A DNA stretch of 64,000 bases from NCBI GenBank assembly GCA_009746045.1, contig RPFO01000078.1, positions 1,707,107 to 1,771,106 of the forward strand, in the 5' to 3' direction. The translations under genes were made by a program, and so were the position numbers. The notes under the pieces are model-generated. The model ran no database searches. It worked only from the letters and a program-made list of their open reading frames with translations, and was not told the DNA's origin. Below are positions 53,201 to 63,722 of this stretch, in pieces. Each line of letters starts with the position of its first letter. The first letter of the stretch is position 1. Source of the DNA: Mesostigma viride. Taxonomy: Eukaryota; Streptophyta; Mesostigmatophyceae; Mesostigmatales; Mesostigmataceae.

Positions 53201-53571
53201 TGGATGAGTGGGTGGATGAAGGGACGACACTAGGTGAAGGGCCGACAACAACCGGCGCAACGGGGGATGCCAGTGGGGCCATCAGGCCACCAGCTGCCCG
53301 TGGCGCCACTCCTGCTGTTGCGGCTGCAACAGGTGGTGTGACGGATGCGGCTGCCCGTGGCATGCCACCCTCCCCCCGCTCTACCCACCCACAGGTGGCG
53401 CCGCGGTAGCCCTTCCACATGCGCGTGACCAGGAACAGGTGTGTGTCCACCAGCAGCACGCGACCCAGGTTGTCGACCGCCGCGACCAGGGGCCCCCTGG
53501 GGGCAACCGCCAGGTGGGTCACCTGGCGCGCGGCGTCTGAGAAGCAGCAGGGGAGCTCCACCTTCAACCCC

Positions 53572-53615
<44 letters not shown>

Positions 53616-55373
53616 AGAAGGGTGGGGCGAATGGGAGTCCGTCCAAGGATCCACCGCCCCACCCCCACCCTGTGCCCTGGACGTTCCAGATGCCTTGGCA
53701 CCGGGGGTACCTGCCCCAGCAGAGGCAGGACGGGGGCTTCTGCTGTCCTCTGTCATGCCAGCCATGCCGCCACCACCAGCACCAGCACTACTACTCGTAC
53801 CTCCCCCCCCCTCCTCGGTGGCATCGCTGACCAGCGAGGAGCTCCACCAGGAGCTGACGCGCGCGAACGCTGACGTCATCTTACCCGCCGCTGACGTCAC
53901 CTTGCCGGCGACGCGAGACGCCAGCACGCGCGCGGTCGACACGCTGGAACCCGCGTCCTCCGCTGCCTGCATCCACGCCAGGGCCGGGTCCCGCCCCACC
54001 AGCAGCAACCCGTACCGGGGGGACGCATGCGGGGCGGCGCCCGACATGCCGCCACCTGCCGAGAGGCTGCCCCCCAGGCTGCTCGCTCCCACGAACAGTG
54101 TCCGGAAATAGAACGGTGGCGGCGGCAGCATACCCAGGAGGGCACCATCGACCACCGTCATGGACGCGCGCAGGGACTTGGGCGGGGCCCACCGACGAAA
54201 AGAGAGTTGCGGCAGGTCCGCGTGGTGGTAGTGGTGGTGGTGGTGGTGGCTAGGGGTCGGTGGTGCGGAGGCCGAGAGCTGTGCGGGGAGGGATGGCGTC
54301 TCTTTCAGCGTGCCGTTGCCGGATGCAAGCCTTGATGAGGACGAGGATGAGGAGGCAGGGGGTGCCATCGTCACACCCGCAGGGTCATCGGTCCTCCGGA
54401 TGCCAGAAGTAGGAGGTCCTCCCCAGTCCCGGCCCTTGTGTGGTTGCGTATCGGCCAGGGTTCCCCCCGGACGCGCGGACACGCTGGGGCTGGAGCTGCA
54501 AGGATTGCCCTCGCCGTGCCGTGTGACGTCGGGAAGTACGCCTTGCGAGCGCGAGTGGTGCAGCAGGTGCGCACGCAGCAGGCCCAGCAGCTCCGCCGCA
54601 TCGATTCTGGCGACCGAACCGTCGCCGAAAACCGCGCACAGGTCCTCGCTGGCGTCGTTGGCGGTGACGGAGGCCAGCCGGTTGCGGGCGCGCAGGCGCA
54701 GCAGCGGGGCGGTGTGCAGTCGTTGGGACAGGACGACGCGGCCCTGGGGGTAGCTCACGATCGACAGGGTCCCGTCCGAGAGGCCGACGGCGACAAAGGA
54801 GAGGAAGGCGGGCCTGGCCACCTGGTTGGTGGTACCGCCGCTGGTGTTCGCGTTGGTAGAAGTGTTGGTATTAGTGCTGGTGACGCCACGGGGAGGGTTG
54901 ACAGGGGTTCCACCCGTCCTGCCCCCGCTGGCGCTACCGGTGGTGCTGCTAGGGGTCAGGGAGGGGAAGATGACCCACGTGAGGCAGGCCACGTGGACGT
55001 CCCCGGAGCCGCACACGTCTACACAACAGGGCGTCTGCAGGGGGTCCTGGTGCGCCCCCTCGTGGGACTGGATGGGCGGGTTGCGGCTGCTGCAGATCAC
55101 CACGCGTTTGCCCCTCGCCGCCGCAACGACAACGGTCTCTTGATCCCCGGAGACCAAGCTGGCGGCGGCCACATCGACGCCTCCGTTGGCCAACGTCACC
55201 GCCACGTCACGAAAGGTCACCGGCCACCCCGTGGTCCCACCGAGGAGGATGCACGGCTGCTCGGTGTCCTCCGCGCCTCGGTCGTCCGTGCCGGATCGGA
55301 GCATGCGGGAGAGGTCTTCCACGGGCAGGGCGCAGAGCGGGAGCGCGCTGACGCTGGATGTCAAGGTCGGCAT
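44276..55373 (-). CDS. RAB3GAP2: Rab3 GTPase-activating protein, regulatory (non-catalytic) subunit
   Basis: Exons (minus): 55373-52101, 51388-47948, 47343-45853, 45010-44276 (TGA). All are phase 0; 8,940 nt, about 2,979 residues. The known partner is the catalytic subunit RAB3GAP1; together they regulate Rab3 and Rab18 in secretion, ER and lipid-droplet/autophagy membranes. Family signatures in order: FVAVGLSDGTLSIVSYPQGRV with SQRLHTAPLLRLRAR (about 190-220), EDLCAVFGDGSVARID, LPQLSFRRWAPP (about 388), LVAAVDNLGRVLLVDT plus VTRMWKGYRGATCGW (about 615-660), and LCLVILAPKKGIVEVWGLR (about 735). These are the conserved beta-propeller-like N-terminal domain. The C-terminal part (exons 2-4) is less conserved and interrupted by poly-Gln, poly-Gly/Ala and an Asp/Glu-rich segment (about 1780-1830). 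It is twice the length of the animal protein because of these insertions. The start ATG at 55373 precedes the conserved region; a GTG 18 nt upstream is in frame but unlikely. Confidence 0.9.
45011..45852 (-). other. Rab3GAP2 intron 3
   Basis: Donor AAT|GTAAGC at 45852. It contains an 11-bp minisatellite with core CACGCATGACA (45609-45656) and an imperfect 12-bp repeat with GGGTGAACA core (45113-45172). Confidence 0.7.
47344..47947 (-). other. Rab3GAP2 intron 2
   Basis: Donor TCG|GTGAGC at 47947, followed by short CAGGCA repeats. Repeated block CATGCCCCAAACCACACACA (47523-47610) and two copies of a CACACAGCC...CACAGGGCG block (47653 and 47769). No exon-end copies. Confidence 0.65.
51389..52100 (-). 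other. Rab3GAP2 intron 1
   Basis: Donor CAG|GTGAGG at 52100; an alternative GTGGCA site lies 8 nt upstream. It holds a 25-bp minisatellite of about 4.5 copies (51567-51680, core CAGCATACACTATCAGCACG), and a G/C run near 51480-51497 close to the acceptor. Confidence 0.7.
53573..53612 (-). repeat. Poly-Gln codon repeat in Rab3GAP2 exon 1
   Basis: An almost pure CAG-type run on the coding strand encodes a His-flanked poly-Gln stretch of about 13 residues at about residue 590. It sits between conserved blocks of the N-terminal domain. Confidence 0.9.
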
Positions 55374-56301
55374 TGTTTTGCGATCGGCCACTTTCTACCT
55401 CCGCTTCCAACAGCGTCAAACTTAGGGGGAGAATCCTCGAATTACCTTCCGCGATGGTCAACTCCATCGTCGTTCAGCATATCGTAGCAATTGAGATCTG
55501 CTGTACATCGAAGGTTGCTTATATGGACATATTACAGCCCTCACGTCATATACGGTTTCTCACATACGGTCTCTCACATGCAGCCGAGCATGCTTGTTGC
55601 ACGCCCGGCAGGTGCCGAAATTGTGGCGATTACAAAGAATTGCCGATGTCACGGGCATGCATGCATATACAGCAATCATGCAGGGCAGCTAATAAGTGCC
55701 CTTTGCGAAAGAGGCCTTGGATTTCTTCTTGTTAATTCATGTGGCGATGAAGCGGATGAAGAAATCTTCTACCCAATCAATCAAACATACGTCCTTACTT
55801 TCTCTCCAGTCTTGTACTGTATCATCCCCATCAAAGTCCTCTTGACGCTAAAGACTTAACCAAGGGAGGGGAAATGGTGGATAAAATTGGGCGTAGATAG
55901 CGAGGCAATATCCAGGGTTTCACCACCGCTGCACATCGATAAGGCCAGGCAGGCCATTAGGCACTACAGTACTGTACAGCGGGCAGCCATGCTCGCAATT
56001 ATGGCAGCAGAACAAAACCGAATCCGGGGGTACCGTATCTTACGATAGCTCGTACAGCCTGAATGATGACGGGGGCTCGTGCGACCAATGCGTCTTGTCC
56101 TGCCAAGACGTCGCGTCGCCGCCCACGGCCACGCGTGCGGCCACGCGGAGCCGAGCGCGGAACGCACGAGGGCGCCCCTCAGAGGCCAGGCAGAGGCCAG
56201 TATTTTTCGCGCGGGCGGACATGGAAGCTGAGCTGTCCTTAACGACGTCCTCGTGCGAAGCACGGGGCCTTGGGCACGCTTCAGCCATTCCCACGTAAAC
56301 A
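55374..56301. other. Divergent promoter region Rab3GAP2 / cytochrome b5
   Basis: 928 bp between the two start codons. A GC-rich block with repeated GGCCACGCG-type words lies at 56110-56170 near the cytochrome b5 start. No TATA box is evident on either side. No gene in the region. Confidence 0.5.
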
Positions 56302-57640
56302 ATGGCTCCCAAGGAGGAGTATTCCCTCGAGGAAGTTAGCCAGCATGCCAGTCTTACGGACTGCTGGTTGATAATTAATGGAAAGGTGAGGGTTTCGCAT
56401 GCCATGATAGTGAAGTTGTTTTTTTTTTTGTGTGTGTGTGTGTGTTTTTTTCTGGATGTCGGGTTGATCAGAACTGCCATCCACGCCGCCCAGGTGCCAT
56501 GGAAAGGTCGATAGGGCTCATTGTTTCTGTTTTAATCCTGCTAATGCGTAATGCCAGGTATACGATGTGTCCAAGTTCATGGATGAACATCCCGGCGGTG
56601 ATGAGATTCTGCTTTCGACCACAGGTACGCCGGCCCGGCGTTAAGCGTGGCTACGTGTTCTTCGGCTGTTGGGAAATATATACCGTGGTGTAACGTTTGC
56701 TGACTATCACTTACGTCGCTGGCTGATTTCACATACACACTCAGCCCGCGAGTGTTTCTCTTTTTGACATTGGCTGCCGTAGCTAGCCTATGTAATGAGC
56801 AGGGAGCCGTATCGAAACGAGGGTGTGCCAGCGTCTTCGTGTTTCTGCTTCACGTGTACACTGTATGCCAAGTCTGCGAGTTCCCGTGGGATTAATACAC
56901 GGTAGGATGATGAACAGTATTGCGATATGGGCATGCTGGTGCTCGAAAGTGAAGCAGGTTTGGTAGCCATCGACTTGCCGTAAAGTGTGTGACGGTAGGA
57001 TGATGAACAGTATTGCGATATGGGCATGCCGGTGCTCGAAAGTGAAGCAGGTTTGGTAGCCATCGACTTGCCGTAAAGTGTGTGACATAGGCCATTAAAG
57101 ATGTGCTTCCTGTAATTGTTTTTTATTCGTCGGGGGCAAGATTGCATTTATTGCTGAAGCAAGTAGTTGGGGCGAGATGATCCATGATATCACGCCATCT
57201 CCCGATGCGATGAGTAACAACAACTTCGAGCCTCCATGCCTCTATCGCCATGCAGCCGTGCTGCATGTTTTGAGGCATCTCGCCCTGAGAGCTGTCGCCT
57301 GCTGCAGCAATTCCTTTCCTCTAAGCCAGCACAGGGGGTACGGTGCTCTCTGTCTGTCTCTCACCTGTCCATTCATCCATCCATGTGCCGTCATTAGGAG
57401 TGTCGCATGCGCATAGTCCAGTTTTGCCTCTACGCTTCGAGCATGTAAATGTCTGTGCCCCCCCCCCCTCTCCCGGCCCTCCCCCGCGAAGGCATAGGGG
57501 CAATGGTCTCACCCACCCTTGACAAGTAACCTGTTTACTGTCACACCCTTGACAGGTAACCTGTTTAGTGTAACACCCTTGACAAGTGACCTGTTTAGTG
57601 TTGTTAATCTGTTGACACACAGGGTTCTTTACACACACAG

Positions 57641-57673
<33 letters not shown>

Positions 57674-58066
57674 CGCGCGCAGGCGAGGACGCGAGGCTCC
57701 CACTTATGAGAACTCAATTGACCGGCACGTTAACCCACCACCACCACACGTTTGTTTCCCCTGGCAGGCAAGGATGCGACCCTGGAGTTTGAGGACGTGG
57801 GCCACAGCGACACAGCGCGCGCGCAGATGGACACCTTCCTGATCGGCCGGCTCGACGACGCCGGCGTCAAGGCACTCGCGGACAGCTCCCGCAAGCCCGC
57901 CGGTGGGGCCAAGGGCGGGTCTAGTAGCGGCCAAGGTGGGGCCAAGTCGGGCGCGTCCAATTCCCCCGGCGCGGGCTTGCGCGTGCTCCAGCTGCTGGTG
58001 CCCATCCTGATCCTGGCGCTCGCGTTTGTGGTGCGCCACTACACCAACAAGAAGGACATCGCATGA
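56302..58066 (+). CDS. CYB5: Cytochrome b5, tail-anchored, ER type
   Basis: Exons 56302-56385, 56558-56624, 57768-58066 (TGA): 450 nt, 149 residues, phases 0 and 1 agree. It is a haem electron carrier that hands electrons from NADH-cytochrome b5 reductase to ER desaturases, hydroxylases and P450s. Visible: [23 protein letters not shown] start of the fold; first haem His in [10 protein letters not shown]; second haem His in [10 protein letters not shown]; then FLIGRLDD. A Gly/Ala/Ser/Lys-rich hinge of about 35 residues (residues about 85-118) is longer than usual. The C-terminal tail anchor [14 protein letters not shown] ends in the short basic lumenal tail [10 protein letters not shown]. [14 protein letters not shown] wording is the plant form. 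The order exon-end before the first haem loop and the small middle exon are clear. Upstream neighbour Rab3GAP2 is divergent. Confidence 0.95.
56901..57086 (+). repeat. 93-bp tandem duplication in cytochrome b5 intron 2
   Basis: 56901-56993 and 56994-57086 differ at a single position as far as I can compare (GCTGG/GCCGG). Further on, intron 2 holds three copies of a repeat with core CACCCTTGACA.GT.ACCTG (57516-57600) and a (CA)n run (57640-57671). Confidence 0.9.
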
Positions 58067-59267
58067 GGGGCCACGGGCGGGGGCGTTGAGGAATGCATGC
58101 CACTGTGAAGGCATGCTTTTGCTTCCACTGCTGGTGGGGATGGGGATGGGTGTAACCCTTGGTTGAAGGTCATTGCCTTTGAGGGATTGCACCATGGGAC
58201 CCTTAAAAGGAAGGGGTTAACGGAAACAGGGGTCGAAGGAGAAGGGCTGTTGTAGGGAGGGACGGGATCCCGATGGTACCTTGGTTGTGAAGTCCAGCGA
58301 TGGCTCAAGCGACGGGTTAATCGCAGCGGGCATGCAGAGACTAGGCTGCCCCAAGTCCACTACTCCACAGGCGCTGGATCCTACCACACATAGGAATTGG
58401 GGCGCTTTGTGGTACTTTTTGCCTGGCATTGACGGTGGAAGCATGCAGCTGGATGCAGCAGCCATCTAGAGGCCATGTGGATGCAGCAGCCATGTAGATA
58501 CCACCCATTGGCAACAAAAATGCTTCTTGGTGGGCGCACGTCGCTTGGGAAGTCAATGCAAGTCGATCGCAACGGCTTGCTGACGCCCACATGGAAGACA
58601 AGGCGTCAACTGTGGCTGCAACTGCAAGGATTGCTGCAGCGCACACGCAACACTTGTTGCTATGAGCGTGGACAAGACTGATTGTAGACTGTCTCCAATG
58701 CATCTAAGACGAGCATTACAGAGATAACTGGCCTCTCCTGCAGGTGCCAAAGTAAAGGCATTTGGGCTGTCATGGAGCTGCATGTGAAGGGCTTGGCGAG
58801 GTAGGGCTCATTTGTAAGACCTGAGCCAAAGCTCCTGCTTTTCCTTGTTACCATGCAGGGTGCAGCCCGCCTTCCAGGGTGTCTCCTGCATACCAGCTTC
58901 AATGCATGTGGGCACCCCCCCTGCCTGCATGCCGGCCTTTGACTGTATGCCTAGCTTCGCCGTGAATCAGCTTCAACCTTATTTATTTGTTTGAGTCAGA
59001 CAGGCAGCACAGCATCGAGCTTCCTGGGCAGGCCGGAGCACTTTGCCGGTATCAATGCTGATTGATACATCATGTTATCAGACACTTTTCCTGAGCTGTT
59101 CCTGCCATCCACTGAATTAAATAATTCATTGTTTCTGCCATCGACTTTATTGAATAGTGATTTCGACCAACTCATCACGCATGAGTAAACCTCACGCGAG
59201 ATCTGGGCTCCTTCCATTTCCGCATCCACCTTCCGCTCTCTTGGCGCTTGAGCAGCACGTGATTCCC
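58067..59267. other. 3' flank of cytochrome b5, no gene seen
   Basis: 3' UTR and intergenic sequence. A short repeated block GGATGCAGCAGCCAT (58452, 58480) is present. No coding frame with family resemblance. Confidence 0.45.
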
Positions 59268-59357
59268 CTCGCTGCAGATTAATTAATTAATTAATTAATT
59301 AATTAGACTCGTGCTCCCGTTGGGGAGTCACGGAGTCACGGAGCACTCGCTGCAGAT
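59268..59357 (-). mobile_element. Mini-insertion: TTAA tail plus complete stem-loop, 12-bp target duplication
   Basis: CTCGCTGCAGAT flanks both sides (59268-59279 and 59346-59357) of a 66-bp piece. The piece contains only (TTAA)n and the hairpin GTGCTCCCGT...ACGGAGCAC (59311-59345). A small internal duplication CGGAGTCACGGAG lies in the stem. It shows that the hairpin and tail are the 3' end where reverse transcription begins. Confidence 0.85.
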
Positions 59358-59640
59358 GTGGCAGCAATGGGCAACACGCTGGCTGCTGAGCTCCCACACC
59401 TTTCCACCACCGCCACCTCCACGTACCTCCACCCTCCTCGCCTCCACCGCCACCGCCACCACCGCATCCACTGCCGCCATAACCGCCCACCTCCTCGACG
59501 TACATCGACCAGTGCCTCCACGACAACTCCATCGCCATTGAGTGCCTACAAAACACCGCAGGCCTCACCGCCCAGGCGGTGAAGGACATTGCCGCCCGGC
59601 CAGCCCCTGCTGGCCCACCCGACGATGCTCCTCCCACCCA

Positions 59641-59740
59641 GACCAGGGCGGACGTTGATTAAATTAAATTAAAAAATTAAATTATAACATGCCTCCGTGG
59701 GGAGGTCATGTAGCACATATTTCATGATGGATGGGATGGA
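59641..59740 (-). repeat. LINE 3' end, (TTAAA)n tail subfamily
   Basis: Hairpin ACATGCCTCC/GGAGGTCATGT (about 59687-59713) with a TTAAA-type tail on the low side. It follows the minus-strand reading ending KPPPPKRRRRFDE (stop near 59787). Confidence 0.65.
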
Positions 59741-59786
59741 GGAAGCCGCGTGATCGAACTATCCTAACTAGAAAATCCTACCTACA

Positions 59787-60037
59787 CTACTCATCAAAAC
59801 GCCTCCTCCGCTTGGGGGGAGGTGGCTTGCCCACAGGGTCGGGCGTGTGCGCCTTGACAATCTTCTTCCACCGCGTCTTGTCCTGCATGGCAGTCCAAAG
59901 ACGGGAGAGAGAGTGGATTGAATTGAATTGAATTGAATTGTAACATAACTCCGTTGGGAGTATATGTAGCACATAGCACATAGCACGGGATATGTAGCAC
60001 ATAGCCCGTGAGATGGGGCATATGGCCTATCATACAT
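59787..60037 (-). mobile_element. LINE ORF C-terminus with nested (TTGAA)n-tailed 3' end
   Basis: Minus strand from about 59910 to 59787 encodes RLWTAMQDKTRWKKIVKAH and ends PPPPKRRRRFDE. It is immediately preceded (59915-59970) by another hairpin ACATA.CTCC/GGGAGTATATGT with a TTGAA tail, apparently a separate retroposed end. Confidence 0.6.
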
Positions 60038-60039
60038 CC

Positions 60040-60190
60040 TAAGCTACTTCCTGCAAGGGTGGGGATGTAAAGGACCCTTGCTCTAGGTGCACCAGGGCAC
60101 GTGCATCCCCATGATCTTCAAGCTATGCCCAGCGAAGGGGGAGCCTGTCATGGGGGGGAAGATCAGCATAGCTATACAAAGGCTAAAGCG
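60040..60190 (-). repeat. LINE 3'-region repeat, copy 3
   Basis: Reverse-complement relative of 14640-14860 and 42110-42400. It directly follows the RT-domain remnant at 60210. Confidence 0.55.
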
Positions 60191-60209
60191 AAGAGAGTGG
60201 ATGCGGTGC

Positions 60210-60794
60210 TCAAACTGGGCTGGGACCACTAGGTCGTCCAGCAACATCTGAACATAGTTGGTGACAGGTTTCGATCCCTACCCTTTTGGGAATGGCCGCG
60301 GGGCCAGGCCAGGTCAGAATGTGCCGCCCTGGCTGGCCAAGCCGCTGGGGGCCGGCCAGACCAAGGGTGGTGTCGACCTGGCTGGTGCGGGCAAGGTGTC
60401 CTACAAATGCTATCCTACGCTGTCTAATCTCGTCCGAAATACGAGGCATGCCCTGATACAAAGACTCTGATGACGGGCGCTTGGAAAACCCTACATTCAG
60501 GACCTGTCGGAGCATCCTGTAAACTGTGCCGTCTAGCCTAGATGCCAGTGTTGGGGTGAGTGTCCACGCCTCGGCGCCATACGTGAGCACCGTGAGGACG
60601 AGGACCTTGAAGAGCATGCGCTTGCGGTGCCCGTCCAGGCCCTTCGAGCGCCAGTAAGGTGTGAGCGAACGGAGCTTGGCCCAGGCAAGGCCGATGCGGG
60701 TGTCCACATCGTCGGCGGTGTCAGGAAGCCAGCTCCCCAACAGCTTGAAGCGGTCGCGGAACGGGACCTCCGTTGATTTCGCGGACGTTGATGC
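60210..60794 (-). mobile_element. LINE post-RT region remnant
   Basis: Minus strand: INVREINGG then FKLLGSWLPDTADDVDTRIG, WAKLRSLTPYWRSKGL, VLTVLTYGAEAWTLTPTLAS, MLRQVLNVGFSK and EIRQRRIAFVGHLARTSQ. This is the region downstream of the YADD box in LINE polymerases and the best-preserved LINE coding piece in the window. The rest of the polymerase is absent: the next sequence upstream is the tail of another insertion (60800). Confidence 0.8.
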
Positions 60795-60799
60795 TAGGA

Positions 60800-61215
60800 A
60801 TTAATTAATTAATTAATTAATTAAACACGTGCTCCCGTTGTGGAGTCACGGAGCACCGAAGTGCTTTTAAGCCCTGTGTGTGCACAACAGGAGAAAGGGC
60901 AGAGCCCCCCAGTCTCCTTCATGCCTAAGGCATGCCCCAGCTGCATTCGGGCACGCTAGCTAAACGGACACGCTAACAATCCGGCAATCTGTGGGTGCAA
61001 TAAGACCCATGTGAGCATGGCATAACAAGGAGCGTGGGCAAGTAATCTGATCATAGCCATGCAGGACGTAGCATGGCTGTACTAGGACTAGGGTAAGGCT
61101 ATTCTGATCAGACACTCAAGCTAAGGCTATGGCTGGTTGTGTACCGTGCGTTAGCGGCACGTGACTAGGTATGTTGGCAGAGCTAGGCAAACATTCTAAG
61201 CATGGCTGCCAGAGC
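60800..61215 (-). mobile_element. Stem-loop/TTAA-tailed retroposon copy
   Basis: Tail 60800-60823, hairpin 60829-60856, then co-linear with 36460-36850 to the AACATTCTAAGCATGGCT block. It continues into a sequence shared with 35870-35980 (61260-61375). Confidence 0.75.
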
Positions 61216-61234
61216 GGCAGTGACTACCAATGGA

Positions 61235-61640
61235 TACAAGCTAGGGCTATTGCTATTCTAGCCCGCTGGGGGCGTCCACATCTTGTGGTTGATCATCAGG
61301 TCCCCGCCCCTCCAGTACACCTTGGGCTTCTGGGGGCCCTGCTTATGGCGGAGGTATTCCGGCCACAGGTCGCGTGTTAACTAATAAATTTTAATTCATT
61401 CATTAATTAATTTTAATTCATTAATTAATTAATGACCCATAATAAGTTAGACTAGTTCATGGCAAATCAAATCACGGCTCATCAATCACACAACCATGCA
61501 ATGATTGAAAACTTGAACACAATTCAGGTTAATTGGTAATGTCGTCGCTTGATGAGCCATAATAAGTTAGACTAGTTAATGGCAGATCAACTCCGTGACT
61601 CCCAAACGGGAGCACGAGTTTAATTCATTAATTAATAGGG
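61235..61640. repeat. LINE-like fragment, tails, and plus-oriented stem-loop
   Basis: 61260-61375 is the better copy of a minus-strand frame (WPEYLRHKQGPQKPKVYWRG). A TTAATTCATT-type tail lies at 61378-61432. The block AATAAGTTAGACTAGTT is repeated (61440 and 61561). A plus-oriented hairpin with tail ends the cluster (61591-61636). Confidence 0.55.
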
Positions 61641-61826
61641 CAACTTTGGCAGCTGAACAACCCGTGAATGAAGGACAGCCACAGCCATGGGCACATTGTT
61701 TATATTGTCAAAGAGACAACGTGTGCATGATCAGAACAGGTATTTCATTTATAAAATAATTACTTCATCAGAGCACAGCCAAGGCCGAGTGTTTGCTTCA
61801 TGGTCAGTGGCTGGTTGCTTGGTCAG

Positions 61827-62010
61827 TATTCAATAATATATTATTCAATAAACAATATCATTATTTATCAAATATTATATATTATTATTAATAAATAATA
61901 TATTATTCAATATATAATATCATTGTTTACCGAATATTATATATTGCGTAGTATTATTTATTATTATTAACTGGGTTAAACAAATAATAATGAATTAATA
62001 ACTAATTAAA
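61827..62010. repeat. AT-rich duplicated block
   Basis: About 85% A/T. A unit of roughly 65-70 bp (AATAATATATTATTCAATA...) is present twice with changes (61828 and 61897). It could form hairpins. It may be intronic to the minus-strand AT-hook frame (donor-like CAG|GTAAAT at about 62020). Confidence 0.55.
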
Positions 62011-62907
62011 TTAAAATTTACCTGCAGGTGGTGCTGCACTGGCGACTGCGTGGGCTGATCGCACACGTCTCATGACCTTCCGCTTCTTGTGCTTCCGCGG
62101 CCGCCCCGGGCCGCGCTTCCTTGGCGACGCACAGGTGGGAGGGTTGCTGTCCGCGGCCTTCCTCTTCCCCAGAGATAACTGTTGCCATCTTTCCTTCCAA
62201 GCCCGCAGCTTCGCAGCCTTCTCTTCAGGGCTTTCCTCGTCCTTCTACCCCTCCCCCCCCAAGACCTCGTCCTCATCCTCGTCCTACCCGTCCTCCCCGT
62301 CCTCCCCCTCGTCACTCTCCATGACCACGACCTCATCCTCATCCTCGTCCTCCCCGTCCTCCCCCTTGTCACTCTCCACCACCACGACCTCGTGCTCATC
62401 CTCGCCCTCCCCGTCCTCGCCCTCTTCCTCACCAGACCCCTCGCCCCCCTCCTCCTTCCCATCCTCCTCCCCCTCGTCCCTCTGTTCCTCGCCGGCCTCC
62501 TCGCCAGGCTCGTCTTCACCCCCCTCGTCATCCGCGCCATCCTCCATGATCCGCTGTACGTATAGCTTGGCCTCCTTCCAAACAGCAGCCGGCCGGCCCA
62601 CGATGCGTTGCCACTCATTCCAGTTGTTTACAACATTGAGCGCATCGGCACCGAGGAGGAAAATGATGAGCGGAACATCGAGGGTTTTGAATTCCTCAGC
62701 ACGGCCGGTCGGCCGGGCGCCAGCCAACTGTCGCAGCTGCTTCCAAGCATCGATGGTAGCGTGCTCTTTCTTAAACAGTTTTTGATAGTCGTTCCAGCTG
62801 CATTCCCGCAGTTTCTCCCCTGGAACAGCCTCGAGAACTTCTCTCTGAAGGAACCGGTGATACAACTCTACAGTTGCCTTGGGAGCGTTGCCCTCGGCGT
62901 CTTTCAT
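62011..62907 (-). pseudogene. Acidic AT-hook protein reading frame with two in-frame TAG codons
   Basis: ATG at 62907 opens 207 codons. First comes a structured domain of about 120 residues (TVELYHRFLQREVLEAVPGE, WNDYQKLFKKEHATIDAWKQL, LDVPLIIFLLGADALNVVNN, WNEWQRIVGRPAAVWKEA). A long Asp/Glu/Gly run with repeated VVVxESDxGEDGED units follows, up to TAG at 62284-62286. In the same frame, past a second TAG at 62245-62247, the coding signal resumes. It reads EESPEEKAAKLRAWKERWQQ and a basic patch with an AT-hook core RKRGPGRPRKHKKRK, to TAA at 62011. Acidic-plus-AT-hook layouts occur in chromatin proteins, hence a nuclear role is inferred. Either the gene is broken by two nonsense changes, or a phase-0 intron removes both TAGs (GTC at a codon boundary upstream, GGTAG|AAG downstream). 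The N-terminal domain is unrecognised. Confidence 0.5.
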
Positions 62908-63722
62908 TGTGACGATGACGAGGGCTTTAAAGTGCCATAGTCAACTAAGCCAGCATCAGCATCCTCTGGGGGAATGCTGGATGCCCGGACGTGTCTTCTG
63001 CCATCCCCTCACGAAGTCTGTCACTCAGCTGTTCTGCGTCTTCAGTTCAGGGTTCTCAGCCGTCAATGGAAGCAGCTAGCAAACTGGAAGCCCGCCATGT
63101 GTTAGGCGCTGCATGCTGAGCAGAATAATTTAATAAACCGCTAGCCATGAAACTCATAACCAAGGCCTTTCCCCGCTTTTCCTGCTAAAAAACAGGGGTG
63201 GCCCTTAACCCGACTTTGCCTCCCCGCCCCCCCCCCCTACCCCCCCCAAAACGTGCCAAAACGGTCCCAACAAGAATTTTACCATGCGAAGTCGATGTCG
63301 CTGATTCCAAATCCGTGCTCAGAATGACAATCTGCCCAGTCCTGCGAATGCCAGAAGTTTTGCAATTAAGGTGGCCCAGGTGGATTACCTTACGAGTCGG
63401 CAATTATCAATGTCCTGGCGTCATTGCAATAATTGGGATACTAAGGTGGTGGTTTTGCCGAGAGCGTAGGCAGTGGATTGCATAATTTAGTAGCTTCAGC
63501 CGCGTGGGCGCCTTCATCACCTGCGCCAATTAACCGGTTAGCGGTTTTGCGGAAAACACCGCCGCTCTTGCCCCCCCTCTTAATCTTACCCGCATGTCAT
63601 TACTCTCGCACGCGTAACATTGGTAATATAGTAGCTGTTGTTGTCGTCGCCTTCTCCTTTATTTTTAGCTGTTGATATCATATCTATATTTCGGTGGCAC
63701 ATCCTGCCGCGTTGAGGTTATC
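62908..63722. other. Intergenic, no gene seen
   Basis: It contains the presumed upstream regions of the minus-strand acidic frame and of the plus-strand partial gene. A C-run lies at 63226-63248. No motif is convincing. Confidence 0.4.

Noticed and set aside
54438-55487. 349-codon plus-strand frame antisense to Rab3GAP2
   Set aside because: Codon-position shadow of a GC-rich exon. The minus strand has the family signatures.
62245-62286. TAG read as glutamine (alternative genetic code known from some green algae)
   Set aside because: About 14.7 kb of assembled host exons contain no TAG or TAA in frame, and the confident host genes stop at TGA without mixed use. A local defect or splice is simpler.
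62072-62785. 237-codon Ser-rich plus frame antisense to the acidic frame
   Set aside because: Mirror of the Asp/Glu repeat region. The minus strand has the more varied N-terminal domain and the AT-hook.
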